DNA of 64,000 nucleotides from Planktothrix rubescens CCAP 1459/22 (GTDB lineage: Bacteria; Cyanobacteriota; Cyanobacteriia; Cyanobacteriales; Microcoleaceae). The position numbers and the translations under genes were made by a program. A model generated the notes under the pieces. The model worked only from the letters and a program-made list of their open reading frames with translations, made no database searches and was not told the origin of the DNA. Location: contig LR882958.1 of NCBI GenBank assembly GCA_904830895.1, positions 2,846,001 through 2,910,000 on the forward strand, written 5' to 3'. Positions 36,716 through 45,993 of this stretch are shown here, one piece after another (position 1 is the stretch's first letter; the number at the start of each line of letters is the position of its first letter).

Positions 36716-36868
36716 TTTGGGGGGGCTGTTCCGTCAACTAGGTAATTTATTTTGTGTAACTACTTACAACTCAAATAGGATTGCTATATAATTTAATTGA
36801 TCAATATCCAAATTTAGGATTGCAACATAAGAAGTTAAAAATTGAGCAAATTTTAGGGAGTTATAAAA

Positions 36869-38287
36869 ATGGTTAAAATTATTAGTCGAAAATCTTTAGG
36901 AACTCAACCCGTTTATGATATTGGCGTACAAGAAGATCATAACTTTCTTCTCAACAACGGTTTAGTGGCTTCTAATTGCTTTAATAAATCCCATTCCATG
37001 GCCTATGCCTATGTTACCTATGAAACCGCCTATTTAAAAGCTAATTATCCCGTTGAATATATGGCGGCTTTATTAAGTGCTAATAGTGGAGATACGGATA
37101 AAATTCAAAAATATATTGAATCTTGTCAAAAGTCCCTGGGAATTAAGGTGATTCCGCCCGATATAAACCTTTCGGGGATGGATTTTACCCCCTCGGATAA
37201 GAGTATTATTTTCGGACTTTCTGCGATTAAAAATGTTGGGGAAGGAGCGATCGAACATTTATTAGAAATTCGTCAAGAAGGGGGAGAATTTAAGAGTTTT
37301 CCTGATTTATGCGATCGCATTAACTTACAAATGGTGAATAGTCGCGCCTTAGAAGCATTAATTAAATGTGGTGCTTTAGATAAACTTAACCCCAACCGTC
37401 GCCAAGCTATTGATCATTTAGATAAATTAATTTCTTGGGCGCAAAGTAAAGCCAAAGATCGAGCCGTGGGTCAACAAAGTATATTCGATATTTTAGGGGG
37501 TGGAACTAATACAAAAGATACCCATGAAGATGCACCAAAACCCGCAAAACTTGAGGATTTCAAAGTTCAGGAAAAACTCCAATTTGAAAAAGAATTATTA
37601 GGATTTTATGTTTCTGAACATCCTTTACAATCCATCTTAAGATCGATTTCTGTAGATGAAAGAGTGACTTTATCAGAATCAACGGATAAAAAATCTAAGA
37701 TTAAAGTAGTTGTTGTAATCACTGCTATTAAACTACATACCACCAAAAAAGGCGATCGGATGGCGTTTTTACAAATCGAAGATTTAACCGGACAAATGGA
37801 AGCAATTATTTTTCCTAAAACCTATCAAGAAATCAAGACTTTTCCGAAGGAAAATGATGTGGTTTTAATCACGGGTAAAACTGACAAACAGGAAGATAAA
37901 CTTCAGCTTATTATTGATGAGTTACAATCGGCGGATACTCTCCCTCGGATTGATAAAATTCCGGCTCTTTTATTGGAAGATTTGGAAATAGAGGAATCAA
38001 ATTCAATGGTACTTTTACACCTAAAACTTGAGGAAATTTATGATTTATCCCGACTTCAAAAACTTCATGCACTGCTAAAAGAACAATCTTCGGGTAATCA
38101 AAAACAAGCTAATATTCCAATTGTTGCTACGGTTAAAGGAGAATTTAAACCTAGTAATAAAGGGATTTGTTTAGGTCGTGATTTCTGGATACAGAACGCC
38201 GAAGCAACAATTGATTCCTTAAAAAACGCTGGATTTGATGCTGAAATTCAACCAAAATTAGAGATATTAATGTCAATTCAAGCCTAA
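36869..38287 (+). CDS. dnaE: DNA polymerase III alpha subunit, C-terminal half with split-intein C piece (DnaE-C)
   Basis: Residues 1-36 are the C-terminal fragment of the cyanobacterial DnaE split intein: MVKIISRKSLGTQPVYDIGV followed by the block ending HNFLLNNGLVASN, with the terminal Asn36. The C-extein then starts at Cys37 (CFNKSHSMAYAYVTYETAYL) and covers the end of the polymerase, helix-hairpin-helix and OB domains (IKVVVVITAIKLHTTKKGDR). The N half is encoded elsewhere. The two intein parts associate and trans-splice to give full DnaE, the replicative polymerase. The 472-residue length fits known DnaE-C genes. GGGAG lies about 10 bp ahead of the ATG. Confidence 0.97.
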   Translation: MVKIISRKSLGTQPVYDIGVQEDHNFLLNNGLVASNCFNKSHSMAYAYVTYETAYLKANYPVEYMAALLSANSGDTDKIQKYIESCQKSLGIKVIPPDINLSGMDFTPSDKSIIFGLSAIKNVGEGAIEHLLEIRQEGGEFKSFPDLCDRINLQMVNSRALEALIKCGALDKLNPNRRQAIDHLDKLISWAQSKAKDRAVGQQSIFDILGGGTNTKDTHEDAPKPAKLEDFKVQEKLQFEKELLGFYVSEHPLQSILRSISVDERVTLSESTDKKSKIKVVVVITAIKLHTTKKGDRMAFLQIEDLTGQMEAIIFPKTYQEIKTFPKENDVVLITGKTDKQEDKLQLIIDELQSADTLPRIDKIPALLLEDLEIEESNSMVLLHLKLEEIYDLSRLQKLHALLKEQSSGNQKQANIPIVATVKGEFKPSNKGICLGRDFWIQNAEATIDSLKNAGFDAEIQPKLEILMSIQA

Positions 38288-38292
38288 AAAAA

Positions 38293-38345
38293 TTAGTTGT
38301 TGGGCTTTAGCCCCCCAATCTAAAGGGCTAAAGCCCAACAACTAA
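38293..38345. terminator. Bidirectional terminator, 21-bp perfect stem
   Basis: TTAGTTGTTGGGC...GCCC at 38293-38313 is exactly complementary to 38325-38345, with an 11-nt loop. It lies between the convergent dnaE and helicase genes and overlaps the helicase stop codon at 38342-38344. A-rich and T-rich flanks on the two sides suit termination in both directions. The sequence resembles the unit of the 24-bp array at 29943. Confidence 0.75.
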
Positions 38346-40753
38346 AATTTCTCGAAAAAATGTTGAGGAAATTGTTGTTTTAACGCAATAAAAACCGGAC
38401 AGGCTTTTTGTTCTTGCTGATTTTCAGGTTTATGCCAACTGTAGGGAGAAAAACGAGACACAGACATCCATAAAAAACGTTTAGCTCTGGTCATGGCGAC
38501 ATAGAGTAATCGGTATTCTTCTGCGGTTTTTAAATCCTTAGCTTGCTCCCAAGCAGTGGCGATATCAGGAATTAATTCTTCTCCGTGAGCAGCGGCTCGA
38601 ATTTGGGCACGGGCGACTTCCGAAAGGGTAAATTCTCCTAGAAATTTGGCTTGGGGTAAAACTCTTAAACTCCCCGGAATTGTAGACTCTTGTAAGAAGG
38701 GAATAAACACATAATCCCAATCTAATCCTTTGGCTTTGTGCATGGTAATTAATGTTAATTGACCTTCCCGGGTATAGGGACTGTCTTTAGAGGTTGATTC
38801 CTGATCAATATCCACGGGTTCAAACTTTTCTGAACTGACAATATCATTTAAAACATCTAAAATTGTTCCCATGGAATGGTTACCAAAGGTTTTTTGACCG
38901 ATGCGTTCTGATAATTTATCCGCCGTGGCTAATTCCGTTTTTTCATATTGCAAGGATAGGGCTAAAAAGGAAATCAATTGATAGGGAGGAAGTTCTAAAC
39001 GGGCTTGCAATAATTGACAACAAAAATAACGACATTGACGAATTTCTTCTGATTGTGGGGGGTCAAGGGGGCCGGGATAAAGAAATTCTTCGGGATGAAT
39101 TGCAATTTTATTATAATCTAAATTCGGAATTAAATTGCGATCGCCTAATACTTTTAATGCTAATTTTAAATAATCTGGTGAATGGGGACGATCCAAAAAT
39201 TGAAATAAAGATAAAATTTCTGCTGGAATTTGAGAATTTCTAGCCTGCTGAGAGGCATCATAAACCCGAATTTTGCTTTTAAAATCTTCGGAAATTTTAA
39301 TATTATATAATTGGGGATGATTAAAAACATTAGAAATAAATTCTCCCTGTTTATTCTCTCTTAGTAAAATCGCAAATTTTCCTTGGGGATCGTCTTCAAT
39401 AATAGTAACAATTTTTTGGACAATTAACTCAACGGTCTGATAAATGTCCGCCATTTCCCAGAGTTCTAAACCTCGACCATAAGCCGGGGGATTAGCATTA
39501 GATTGATGATCACTAAATCCCACTAATTTAATCATTTGCTCTCGAAAAGGTTGTTCATTTCCAGCTAATTTTGAACGATTAACCCAGGATAACATATAGT
39601 TAGCTGCGTCAATAATAATACAACTACTGCGTCCGGCTTGATCCATGGTAGCTAATCGTTTTAACTGTTCACAATCATTACAAAAACGACGAAAATAAAT
39701 AGGATCAGCCGTAGTAAATGTGGAGTTAATCGCTTGATTTGGATCGCCGACTCTAACTAAATTTAAAGTATCTAAATCATCAGTAATTGACTTAGAAGAA
39801 CTGGCTAAAATTCTCAAGAGTTTACTTTGTAGGGGAGTGGAATCTTGAGCTTCATCTTCAAAAACAGCAAATACTTGATTTTGCCAAACTTGACGAACCG
39901 TTGGATTGTCTAAAACTCGCAATGCGGCTAAAATCATCTCATCATAGTCAATTAAATTCAGCGATCGCAATATATTTTGATAATTTTCATATAATCCGGC
40001 GGCTATTTCTAAGGTTTCATAATCATCAGGAATTTGTTCCGAAATATTGGTTAAATCCTGCGGTTGTAGTCCTGAACTTTTAGCTTCTTGAATCACTTTC
40101 CAAGCTAAGTTCGGTAAAACTTCTGTTCTTAAAACCGATTGACGTCTTAATCTTTCTGTTTCTTCTCCATCAAATTTAACTCCTTCAATTAATCGTTGAT
40201 AATGGCGAGGATTAGCAGCAATCCACTGTTCAACACAGGTACGGGTAATTCTATTACTAGGAGTAGGTAAAATTAAAGTAAAATTTTCTAAATTTAATTC
40301 TGATAATTCTGGATGTTTTAAGGCAATATTTAGGGCTAAACCATGCAATGTATAAACAAAAAATCCCCCTAAAGGTAATCGCATTTGTTTGAGTTCTTGA
40401 CTGACTTTTGCCCGAATATTAGCGGCGGCGGAACGGGTGAAGGTGACAATCACTAATTGATGCTGGGAATGGAGTTGATGGCGGGCGCTCGCCAATGCCG
40501 CAGCAAAGGCCATTCCTGTTGATTTTCCCGCCCCTGGAACCGCAGAAATAGCTAGGGGCCCCCCATTCCAATCGGCCATTTGTTGTTGACCCGGACGTAA
40601 ACTTTGGTAAATTTCTTTAATTTTCTGCTCTCGGAATGCACGAATTTGATCAATATTTTCTAATGGATTTATTGTCAGATCAGAAAAGACTATTTCCGAA
40701 GTTAGGATAGGATTAACGGAGGAAACTGAATCGAGATCAAGATCGTCTGTCAT
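38342..40753 (-). CDS. UvrD/Rep-like superfamily 1 ATP-dependent helicase
   Basis: The 803-residue protein has the SF1A motifs in order: I AVPGAGKST, Ia VTFTRSAA, II VFEDEAQDS, III RVGDPNQAIN, V TLITMHKAKGLDWDYVF and VI YVAMTRAKRFLWMS. It should unwind DNA 3'-5' in repair or replication restart. The length and the insertion between motifs III and V point to a cyanobacterial UvrD/PcrA-like branch rather than classical UvrD. It lacks a RecB-type nuclease domain. It converges on dnaE and is divergent from the DUF4349 lipoprotein gene. Confidence 0.88.
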   Translation of the reverse strand: MTDDLDLDSVSSVNPILTSEIVFSDLTINPLENIDQIRAFREQKIKEIYQSLRPGQQQMADWNGGPLAISAVPGAGKSTGMAFAAALASARHQLHSQHQLVIVTFTRSAAANIRAKVSQELKQMRLPLGGFFVYTLHGLALNIALKHPELSELNLENFTLILPTPSNRITRTCVEQWIAANPRHYQRLIEGVKFDGEETERLRRQSVLRTEVLPNLAWKVIQEAKSSGLQPQDLTNISEQIPDDYETLEIAAGLYENYQNILRSLNLIDYDEMILAALRVLDNPTVRQVWQNQVFAVFEDEAQDSTPLQSKLLRILASSSKSITDDLDTLNLVRVGDPNQAINSTFTTADPIYFRRFCNDCEQLKRLATMDQAGRSSCIIIDAANYMLSWVNRSKLAGNEQPFREQMIKLVGFSDHQSNANPPAYGRGLELWEMADIYQTVELIVQKIVTIIEDDPQGKFAILLRENKQGEFISNVFNHPQLYNIKISEDFKSKIRVYDASQQARNSQIPAEILSLFQFLDRPHSPDYLKLALKVLGDRNLIPNLDYNKIAIHPEEFLYPGPLDPPQSEEIRQCRYFCCQLLQARLELPPYQLISFLALSLQYEKTELATADKLSERIGQKTFGNHSMGTILDVLNDIVSSEKFEPVDIDQESTSKDSPYTREGQLTLITMHKAKGLDWDYVFIPFLQESTIPGSLRVLPQAKFLGEFTLSEVARAQIRAAAHGEELIPDIATAWEQAKDLKTAEEYRLLYVAMTRAKRFLWMSVSRFSPYSWHKPENQQEQKACPVFIALKQQFPQHFFEKF

Positions 40754-40803
40754 GCTAGGCTCAATATTAAGTGGATAATGAACGATAATAGGAATATAAC
40801 ACT

Positions 40804-41685
40804 ATGAATTATGATCAAATTCGCTCTCAGACTGGATTAAAACCCAGATTTTTTTTATGGTTAATGGTATCAATTTTAGCTTTATCGAGTTGCGCTCAGG
40901 CGAATAAAGCTAAACAGATGTCTCCCGCCAGCGCACCTTTAGCCACAGCAGATAGTCTGGAAATGGCTAATTCTGCACCGCCACCAACGACCACGGAACC
41001 CAAAAAACAATCCCAACTGATTAAACGCGCTCAATTAACATTAATAGTACAATCAATTCATCAAACTACAGAATCTATTACAGAAATTATTAAAAAACAG
41101 CAAGGGGATATTTTAAAATTTGAGGCTCAAAAATCCCCTGATAATAGTCAGCGTCAAACGGCTTATATCCAATTCAGAGTTCCCCAACAGCACTTAGAAA
41201 CCACCTTAAATGCGTTAGCAAAGTTGGGAACAGTAGAAAATCAAATGATTACGGCGGAGGATGTTTCGGATCAATTAGTCGATGTCCAGGCGCGACTGCG
41301 AAATTTACGGAAATCGGAAGAAATGGTGTTAAAAATTATGGAGCGTTCGGGTTCCGTTGGGGATGTTTTGAAAGCAGCAAATGAATTAAGTACAATTCGA
41401 GAATCAATTGAACGGATTGATGCTCAGTTAAGAAATTTACAAAATCAAGTCGCTTATTCTACTATTGATTTAACAATTGAATCGTCGGTTTCTGTGTCTC
41501 CTGCTCAAGAAAATCTGGGTTTAAGAGTCCAAGAAACTTGGGGAAAAGCAACTCATACCATGGGTGAATTTACCTGGCTATTAGTAGGATTGATTTTATG
41601 GTTATTGGCTTTTAGTCCCTATTTATTAATCATTGGAGGGGGAATTTATGGTTATCGTTGGTATCGTCATAATAGAATAAGATAG
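40804..41685 (+). CDS. DUF4349 domain lipoprotein
   Basis: The 293-residue protein begins with a lipoprotein signal peptide (LALSSC, Cys30), then a low-complexity Pro/Thr linker, the DUF4349 domain (about 75-235, coiled-coil prone: VDVQARLRNLRKSEEMVLKI, in parts) and a C-terminal membrane segment (about 255-285). It is probably anchored facing the periplasm. Function is unknown. It stands alone, followed by an STRR repeat. Confidence 0.85.
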   Translation: MNYDQIRSQTGLKPRFFLWLMVSILALSSCAQANKAKQMSPASAPLATADSLEMANSAPPPTTTEPKKQSQLIKRAQLTLIVQSIHQTTESITEIIKKQQGDILKFEAQKSPDNSQRQTAYIQFRVPQQHLETTLNALAKLGTVENQMITAEDVSDQLVDVQARLRNLRKSEEMVLKIMERSGSVGDVLKAANELSTIRESIERIDAQLRNLQNQVAYSTIDLTIESSVSVSPAQENLGLRVQETWGKATHTMGEFTWLLVGLILWLLAFSPYLLIIGGGIYGYRWYRHNRIR

Positions 41686-41686
41686 G

Positions 41687-41714
41687 TAATGGGTAATGGG
41701 TAATGGGTAATGGG
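41687..41714 (+). repeat. STRR heptamer repeat (TAATGGG x4)
   Basis: Four perfect tandem copies of TAATGGG follow the DUF4349 gene. Confidence 0.88.
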
Positions 41715-41725
41715 TAAAAGTTATT

Positions 41726-41823
41726 AAGTACCTAAACAAAATTAATTACACATCCCCTACCCTGTTCCCTCCCCCCCTAGCCCCCCGTGCACGGGGGGTT
41801 TGGGGGGCTGTTCCGGTGTTCCC
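41726..41823 (+). repeat. Intact copy of the ~98-bp dispersed repeat
   Basis: It begins AAGTACCTAAACAAAATTAA, includes CCTGTTCCCTCCCCCCCTAG and the palindrome CCCCCCGTGCACGGGGGG (41781-41798), and ends GCTGTTCCGGTGTTCCC. The same element is split by the ISAs1-type insertion at 35269-36691. The terminal TTCCGGTGTTCCCT also occurs alone at 48627-48640. Confidence 0.88.
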
Positions 41824-41833
41824 TCTCTTTTTT

Positions 41834-42928
41834 CTACTCATCAATTTGCCAAACATCATGAATTTGATCCTCATCTAATACCTTTTTAGGACGCATAATT
41901 AAAATTAATTTTCCTAGTAAATGAATATCGGGAGTTTCATCGAACCATTGCAGTTCTAAATTTTCAGATTTTTCAACTAAGAAATAAGAATCAATATCCC
42001 ATTCCCGTTGAGCGCGATCAATCAGGATTAAAACGGGTTCTGATTTACCGGGTAAGGGATTCGGTAAATTAGCGCTATTTCCTAAAACAGCAATTGGATC
42101 TTCTGACTTTCTGACCACTTGCCAGCCAGGAACCGCTACCCAAGCTGCATTTCCCGATGATTTAACAATGGAAAATGCTCCTAATTCTTCAATCAAAGGA
42201 ACGGCTTTAAAATCCGATGGAGTTAAGGGAAATTTCCCCACGACTGGAATTAAACGGGGTAGATCTTCTTCCGTTTCTAAACGATACATTGGTAAACGAG
42301 GCGCTGATTTTTTGGCGGTAATCGAAAAATCTGTTAATAGTTGTTCTATGGTTTCTCGTGCGGTTTGGGAGTGAGCATATTTTAATCCTTTAGCAATTAA
42401 ACGCGATCGCTGTTGTAAATCATGTTGTTGTCGGGCAGCTTTCCAGGCTTGATAGGCTAAAGCATCTCCAGGATGATCAGAAAAACCCGGGGGGAGAACC
42501 GAAAACCGAGAGAATTCTTTGATGGCTTTGGCTAATTCTCTAGCTTCATCGGCATCTAATTTGCGCTGATCGGAAAACTCCGTCGCCATCACCCTTTCTG
42601 CTTGATTTAGGATACGAAATTCATATAAAATATCGCTTCCCCGTTGTTGAAAACGGGATCGAATTTCCTCGGATAAATTGCCTTTTACTAAGGAAGTAAA
42701 GACTTGTCCTGCTACAATGATTTGATTTTGTTGAATGGGTTCAAAACCCGTTTCTTCAAAAATTTGTTGGGGGTTATAACCAGATTTTTGTAATTGAGCA
42801 CAGGCGTCGCCCCATTCCACCCAATTTCTTTCTTTCCGCCGTAATAATTGTATTAATTTAGCCGTATCTACTGATGGATCGGGTGTTGAGGAAATAAATG
42901 GGGAAAAATCTTCTGGTGTTTGAGTCAT
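41834..42928 (-). CDS. raf1: RuBisCO accumulation factor 1
   Basis: The 364-residue protein has the Raf1 layout: an N-terminal helical domain ([20 protein letters not shown], in parts; [19 protein letters not shown]), a flexible linker near 195-215, and a C-terminal beta-rich dimerisation domain ([20 protein letters not shown]). Raf1 is a chaperone that clamps RbcL dimers during assembly of the RbcL8 core. The length is normal. It is encoded away from rbc genes, as usual. Confidence 0.92.
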   Translation of the reverse strand: MTQTPEDFSPFISSTPDPSVDTAKLIQLLRRKERNWVEWGDACAQLQKSGYNPQQIFEETGFEPIQQNQIIVAGQVFTSLVKGNLSEEIRSRFQQRGSDILYEFRILNQAERVMATEFSDQRKLDADEARELAKAIKEFSRFSVLPPGFSDHPGDALAYQAWKAARQQHDLQQRSRLIAKGLKYAHSQTARETIEQLLTDFSITAKKSAPRLPMYRLETEEDLPRLIPVVGKFPLTPSDFKAVPLIEELGAFSIVKSSGNAAWVAVPGWQVVRKSEDPIAVLGNSANLPNPLPGKSEPVLILIDRAQREWDIDSYFLVEKSENLELQWFDETPDIHLLGKLILIMRPKKVLDEDQIHDVWQIDE

Positions 42929-42980
42929 AATTATATAGAATTAATCAGTTTTAAGGACGGAATGGTTTCAAAATATCAAG

Positions 42981-44318
42981 TTAGTTCATATATAATTTAT
43001 CACGAGTATGTCGTGCTGATCCTAATAATTTTTGGGCTTCTGCGCTAACTGTTGTCCCTGCGGGAACCTGTTCTAATATACTAATAATATCGGTTAATTG
43101 ACCAATTAAGGAACCAATATTAGGCTCTTTAGAACGGGCTGAGGTTTGCCATTGAGCAATCTCGGCTTTTGCCTGTTTAAGTGATTCTACCGCGTCTTTT
43201 TCCGCTTCTAACCGACTTTCGGAAACTCCTAAATTTGATTGATATTCAGCTAATTTTTTCTGAGCATCCAAATAACTAGGATTATCCGTTGGAACTTGTT
43301 CTAAGCGACGAATTGCTTCTTGCCATAATTTGATTACTTGTTCCCATTGTTTGGCGGTGTGAGGGGGATTTTTAGCGGCTTTTGCAGCTTGAATTCCAAA
43401 CTGCATCCCGGCATCAATTAAGGTATTTCCTTTCAGGGTTCCCGCAACAAATCCTAGTTGTTGTTGAAAATCTCGTTTAGCGGTTTCTAACTGTTTTTCA
43501 GCTAATTTTCCGGCTAAGGTTTCGGAGGAAATTTTATCTAATTGATCAATCGCTTTTTGCCAAAGGTTAATCATCTGTTGTTGTTCATTGCCCGGAGGAG
43601 TTTTAGAGAAATTGTTTTGAGATTCCTTAATTAATTGTTCGGCTTTTGTATATTCTTGATAAGCATTTTGTTCTTGAAAAATTTTAGATTCCATCCGGCC
43701 AATATTCTTTCTAGCACCTTCATATTCATCGAAGGTAAATCGCCAAACACAACCCGTAAATGAACAGTAGGCTTGAGGATAATAACCTAAAAACCAAACT
43801 GGGAGTTTATCCAGATGCTGTTGAGCTTTTCCAACTTTTTCAACTCCTAATTCAATATCAGTAATTGCCGTAGCTTGATTAATTAATTGATCGGATTGTT
43901 CTACTAAAGATACGGCTTGTCGATAGTTATAATCCATACTAATATAACTGGGAATTAATAAAATAGGGACGGTTTTTGAAACAGGAAACCGAATCATGGG
44001 ATAGGGTAAATTAGCTAGAGCCACAAGTCCCACAAATCCCCCTAAAATAGCTGTACCTAAAGCCAGCTTTTGCCCAATTCCGGGTGGATGATTTGCTTTT
44101 GCAGCTTTCTGTAAAACTACTTCATCAAACTCATAAAACTGATCGGAAACTAAGTTTTTTAATTCATATAAAGTTAGAGATTCTCCCGATTGCGATCGCA
44201 TTTTTTCTAAGCGTTTAAGAACAATTTTTTCTCCAACTTCCCCAACTAAATCTTTTTCAGCGCATTTTTTTAACTCGGTTTTTAAAATTTCAAAAGATTG
44301 ATTATAGAGTCTTACCAT
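42981..44318 (-). CDS. Cyanobacterial membrane protein of unknown function with coiled-coil repeats
   Basis: The 445-residue protein has a cytoplasmic-type N terminus (about 1-88), two hydrophobic segments (about 89-128), then a long helical region with three related units around INLWQKAIDQLDKI, VIKLWQEAIRRLEQVP and LTDIISILEQVPAGT. The recurring LWQ.AI..LEQ(V/I) pattern suggests TPR-like or helical-bundle repeats exposed on one side of the membrane. I recognise no named family. It lies 37 bp from the S4-domain gene upstream on the same strand. Confidence 0.7.
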   Translation of the reverse strand: MVRLYNQSFEILKTELKKCAEKDLVGEVGEKIVLKRLEKMRSQSGESLTLYELKNLVSDQFYEFDEVVLQKAAKANHPPGIGQKLALGTAILGGFVGLVALANLPYPMIRFPVSKTVPILLIPSYISMDYNYRQAVSLVEQSDQLINQATAITDIELGVEKVGKAQQHLDKLPVWFLGYYPQAYCSFTGCVWRFTFDEYEGARKNIGRMESKIFQEQNAYQEYTKAEQLIKESQNNFSKTPPGNEQQQMINLWQKAIDQLDKISSETLAGKLAEKQLETAKRDFQQQLGFVAGTLKGNTLIDAGMQFGIQAAKAAKNPPHTAKQWEQVIKLWQEAIRRLEQVPTDNPSYLDAQKKLAEYQSNLGVSESRLEAEKDAVESLKQAKAEIAQWQTSARSKEPNIGSLIGQLTDIISILEQVPAGTTVSAEAQKLLGSARHTRDKLYMN

Positions 44319-44355
44319 TACTAATATTCTCCTTAAATTATTCAGTACAAACTGA

Positions 44356-45135
44356 TTATTGATAGCGAGTTAATTCAACTCTATATCTTTGTTTTTTAGT
44401 AATAGCCATATCTTTAACTTCTAAACGTCCTTTTCCCCGAATGGCGATTAAATCTCCCGATTTTAATTGATAACTAGCTTGGGTAATTTCCTTCCAATTA
44501 ACCCGCACATCTCCCCCATCAATTAAACTCACCATCTTACTACGAGACATTCCAAATCCAGCAGATGCGATCGCATCTAACCGCATGGAAGCCTCTACAG
44601 TTGTTAACTCTTTCTTTTTGGGTTCTCTAACTTTTAATTCCCCCGGATCAATCCGTCGTGTTTTCACCGGAACAGATCGAACTTGAGTCAGATTTAACTC
44701 TAGGAAATCCGCCAATTCTAGGGTGACAATGGTTTGGGCTCCACGCTCTCCTAAAACAATAATATCCCCGGTTTTATCTCTGACAATTCCCGTCCCTAAC
44801 ATCGACCCTAAAAAGTCTCGATGGGTAGCGGGATCAAAGAGAAAATTACCGGAAATTTCTAAAACAATAACGCTGACTTGAGAAGTATCAAGAGGAAGTT
44901 CAGATCGGGCAATTCCTAACCGTTGGCGTTCCGCTTGGGGATAGCCTCCCCATGGGATCATTTGTACTTCTGTTAAGCGGCTAAAGACCTTTTCAGATTC
45001 AGCTAATTCAGGGGGAGAAAGGAAATCTGTTAGGGTAATTTCCCAGGTTTTCAGGGCTTGTTCTGCCAGATCTATAACCCGTGCTATAGTATCTCGATTT
45101 TCGATACCTTTTAGGAGTTCTTCTCTTGGTAACAT
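44356..45135 (-). CDS. Photosystem II S4 domain protein (YlmH-like RNA-binding)
   Basis: The 259-residue protein has a YlmH-type N-terminal domain (RLGIARSELPLDTSQVSVIVLE, in parts; GDIIVLGERGAQTIVT) and a C-terminal S4 RNA-binding domain (RLDAIASAGFGMSRSKMVSLIDGGDVRVNW, in parts). Cyanobacterial and plastid members are annotated as photosystem II S4 domain proteins. Firmicute YlmH acts in ribosome quality control. Binding to structured RNA is likely; the exact role here is not known. Confidence 0.87.
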   Translation of the reverse strand: MLPREELLKGIENRDTIARVIDLAEQALKTWEITLTDFLSPPELAESEKVFSRLTEVQMIPWGGYPQAERQRLGIARSELPLDTSQVSVIVLEISGNFLFDPATHRDFLGSMLGTGIVRDKTGDIIVLGERGAQTIVTLELADFLELNLTQVRSVPVKTRRIDPGELKVREPKKKELTTVEASMRLDAIASAGFGMSRSKMVSLIDGGDVRVNWKEITQASYQLKSGDLIAIRGKGRLEVKDMAITKKQRYRVELTRYQ

Positions 45136-45199
45136 TAAGGGATTTTAGGTTAAGGAAGATGAAAATTTATGCTAAAATTATGATAACATTCTATTTTAA

Positions 45200-45715
45200 T
45201 TATTCATTTTCACCAACGGTATAACCCTGAATATTTTCCGGTTCTAAGTCTCTTAAAATCCGATTAGCTTTCCGCATTAAGGTTTCCGAACCCGTGACCA
45301 CGACTAAATATTTCCCAGCATTCAGGCGGTTACGGTAGGGTAAAGCATCGCCGCCACCAACAATTAATCCGACTCCACCCCCGGCCAAGATGCTCCCTAA
45401 CCCCCCGGAAATTCCACCGAGAACCGCACCGATTAAATGATTTCCCAAAACTCCAGCCCAGGCAAAGGTATCTAATCCCGTAATTAAACTAAAACCAAAA
45501 CCCGAAACAAATCCAAAGGGAATTAACCAAGTTGCCATTAATTTCACTTGTTTAATAGCGCTTTCATTCGGGTCAATTAAGCCAAATTCATCGGCGGTTT
45601 TATACCCTTTTCCTAAAATACTGATTTGAGGGGTCGGGACACCTTCTTTTTCTAATTCAACATAGGCTGTTTCTGCTTGAAAGCGATCGGAGAGGACGGT
45701 GACAAGATAGTTCAT
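45200..45715 (-). CDS. Hypothetical membrane protein with glycine-rich hydrophobic core
   Basis: The 171-residue protein has a small alpha/beta front part (MNYLVTVLSDRFQAETAYVE), two hydrophobic glycine-rich segments (about 60-85 and 94-122) and a C-terminal strand pair (KYLVVVTGSETLMRKANRIL). This resembles the two-segment glycine-zipper layout of general-stress or DUF1269-like proteins, but I cannot place it firmly. It stands alone upstream of, and divergent from, serA. Confidence 0.6.
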   Translation of the reverse strand: MNYLVTVLSDRFQAETAYVELEKEGVPTPQISILGKGYKTADEFGLIDPNESAIKQVKLMATWLIPFGFVSGFGFSLITGLDTFAWAGVLGNHLIGAVLGGISGGLGSILAGGGVGLIVGGGDALPYRNRLNAGKYLVVVTGSETLMRKANRILRDLEPENIQGYTVGENE

Positions 45716-45993
45716 AATTATCGTTGAGAATAGGCAATCAATCTATTGTTAGTCTACACTTCCCCGGTGCCCATCTTTATCGCCCCCGCCCCAGCCAAGC
45801 TAAATTTTTTCCAAAAATTCTCAGTGAATATACCCATTAAGAGTTAGAATAACCTACTGCGGTATTAATACAGACCGTTAATTTGGGAGGGAGAATATAA
45901 TCTAATCAAGACTCTCCTGAACTTCCCCCTAGCTGATTTTGTCGGGGGGTGATGTTTCGCTTCCAGAAAAATTGCAACCCATTTTCCTAAATC

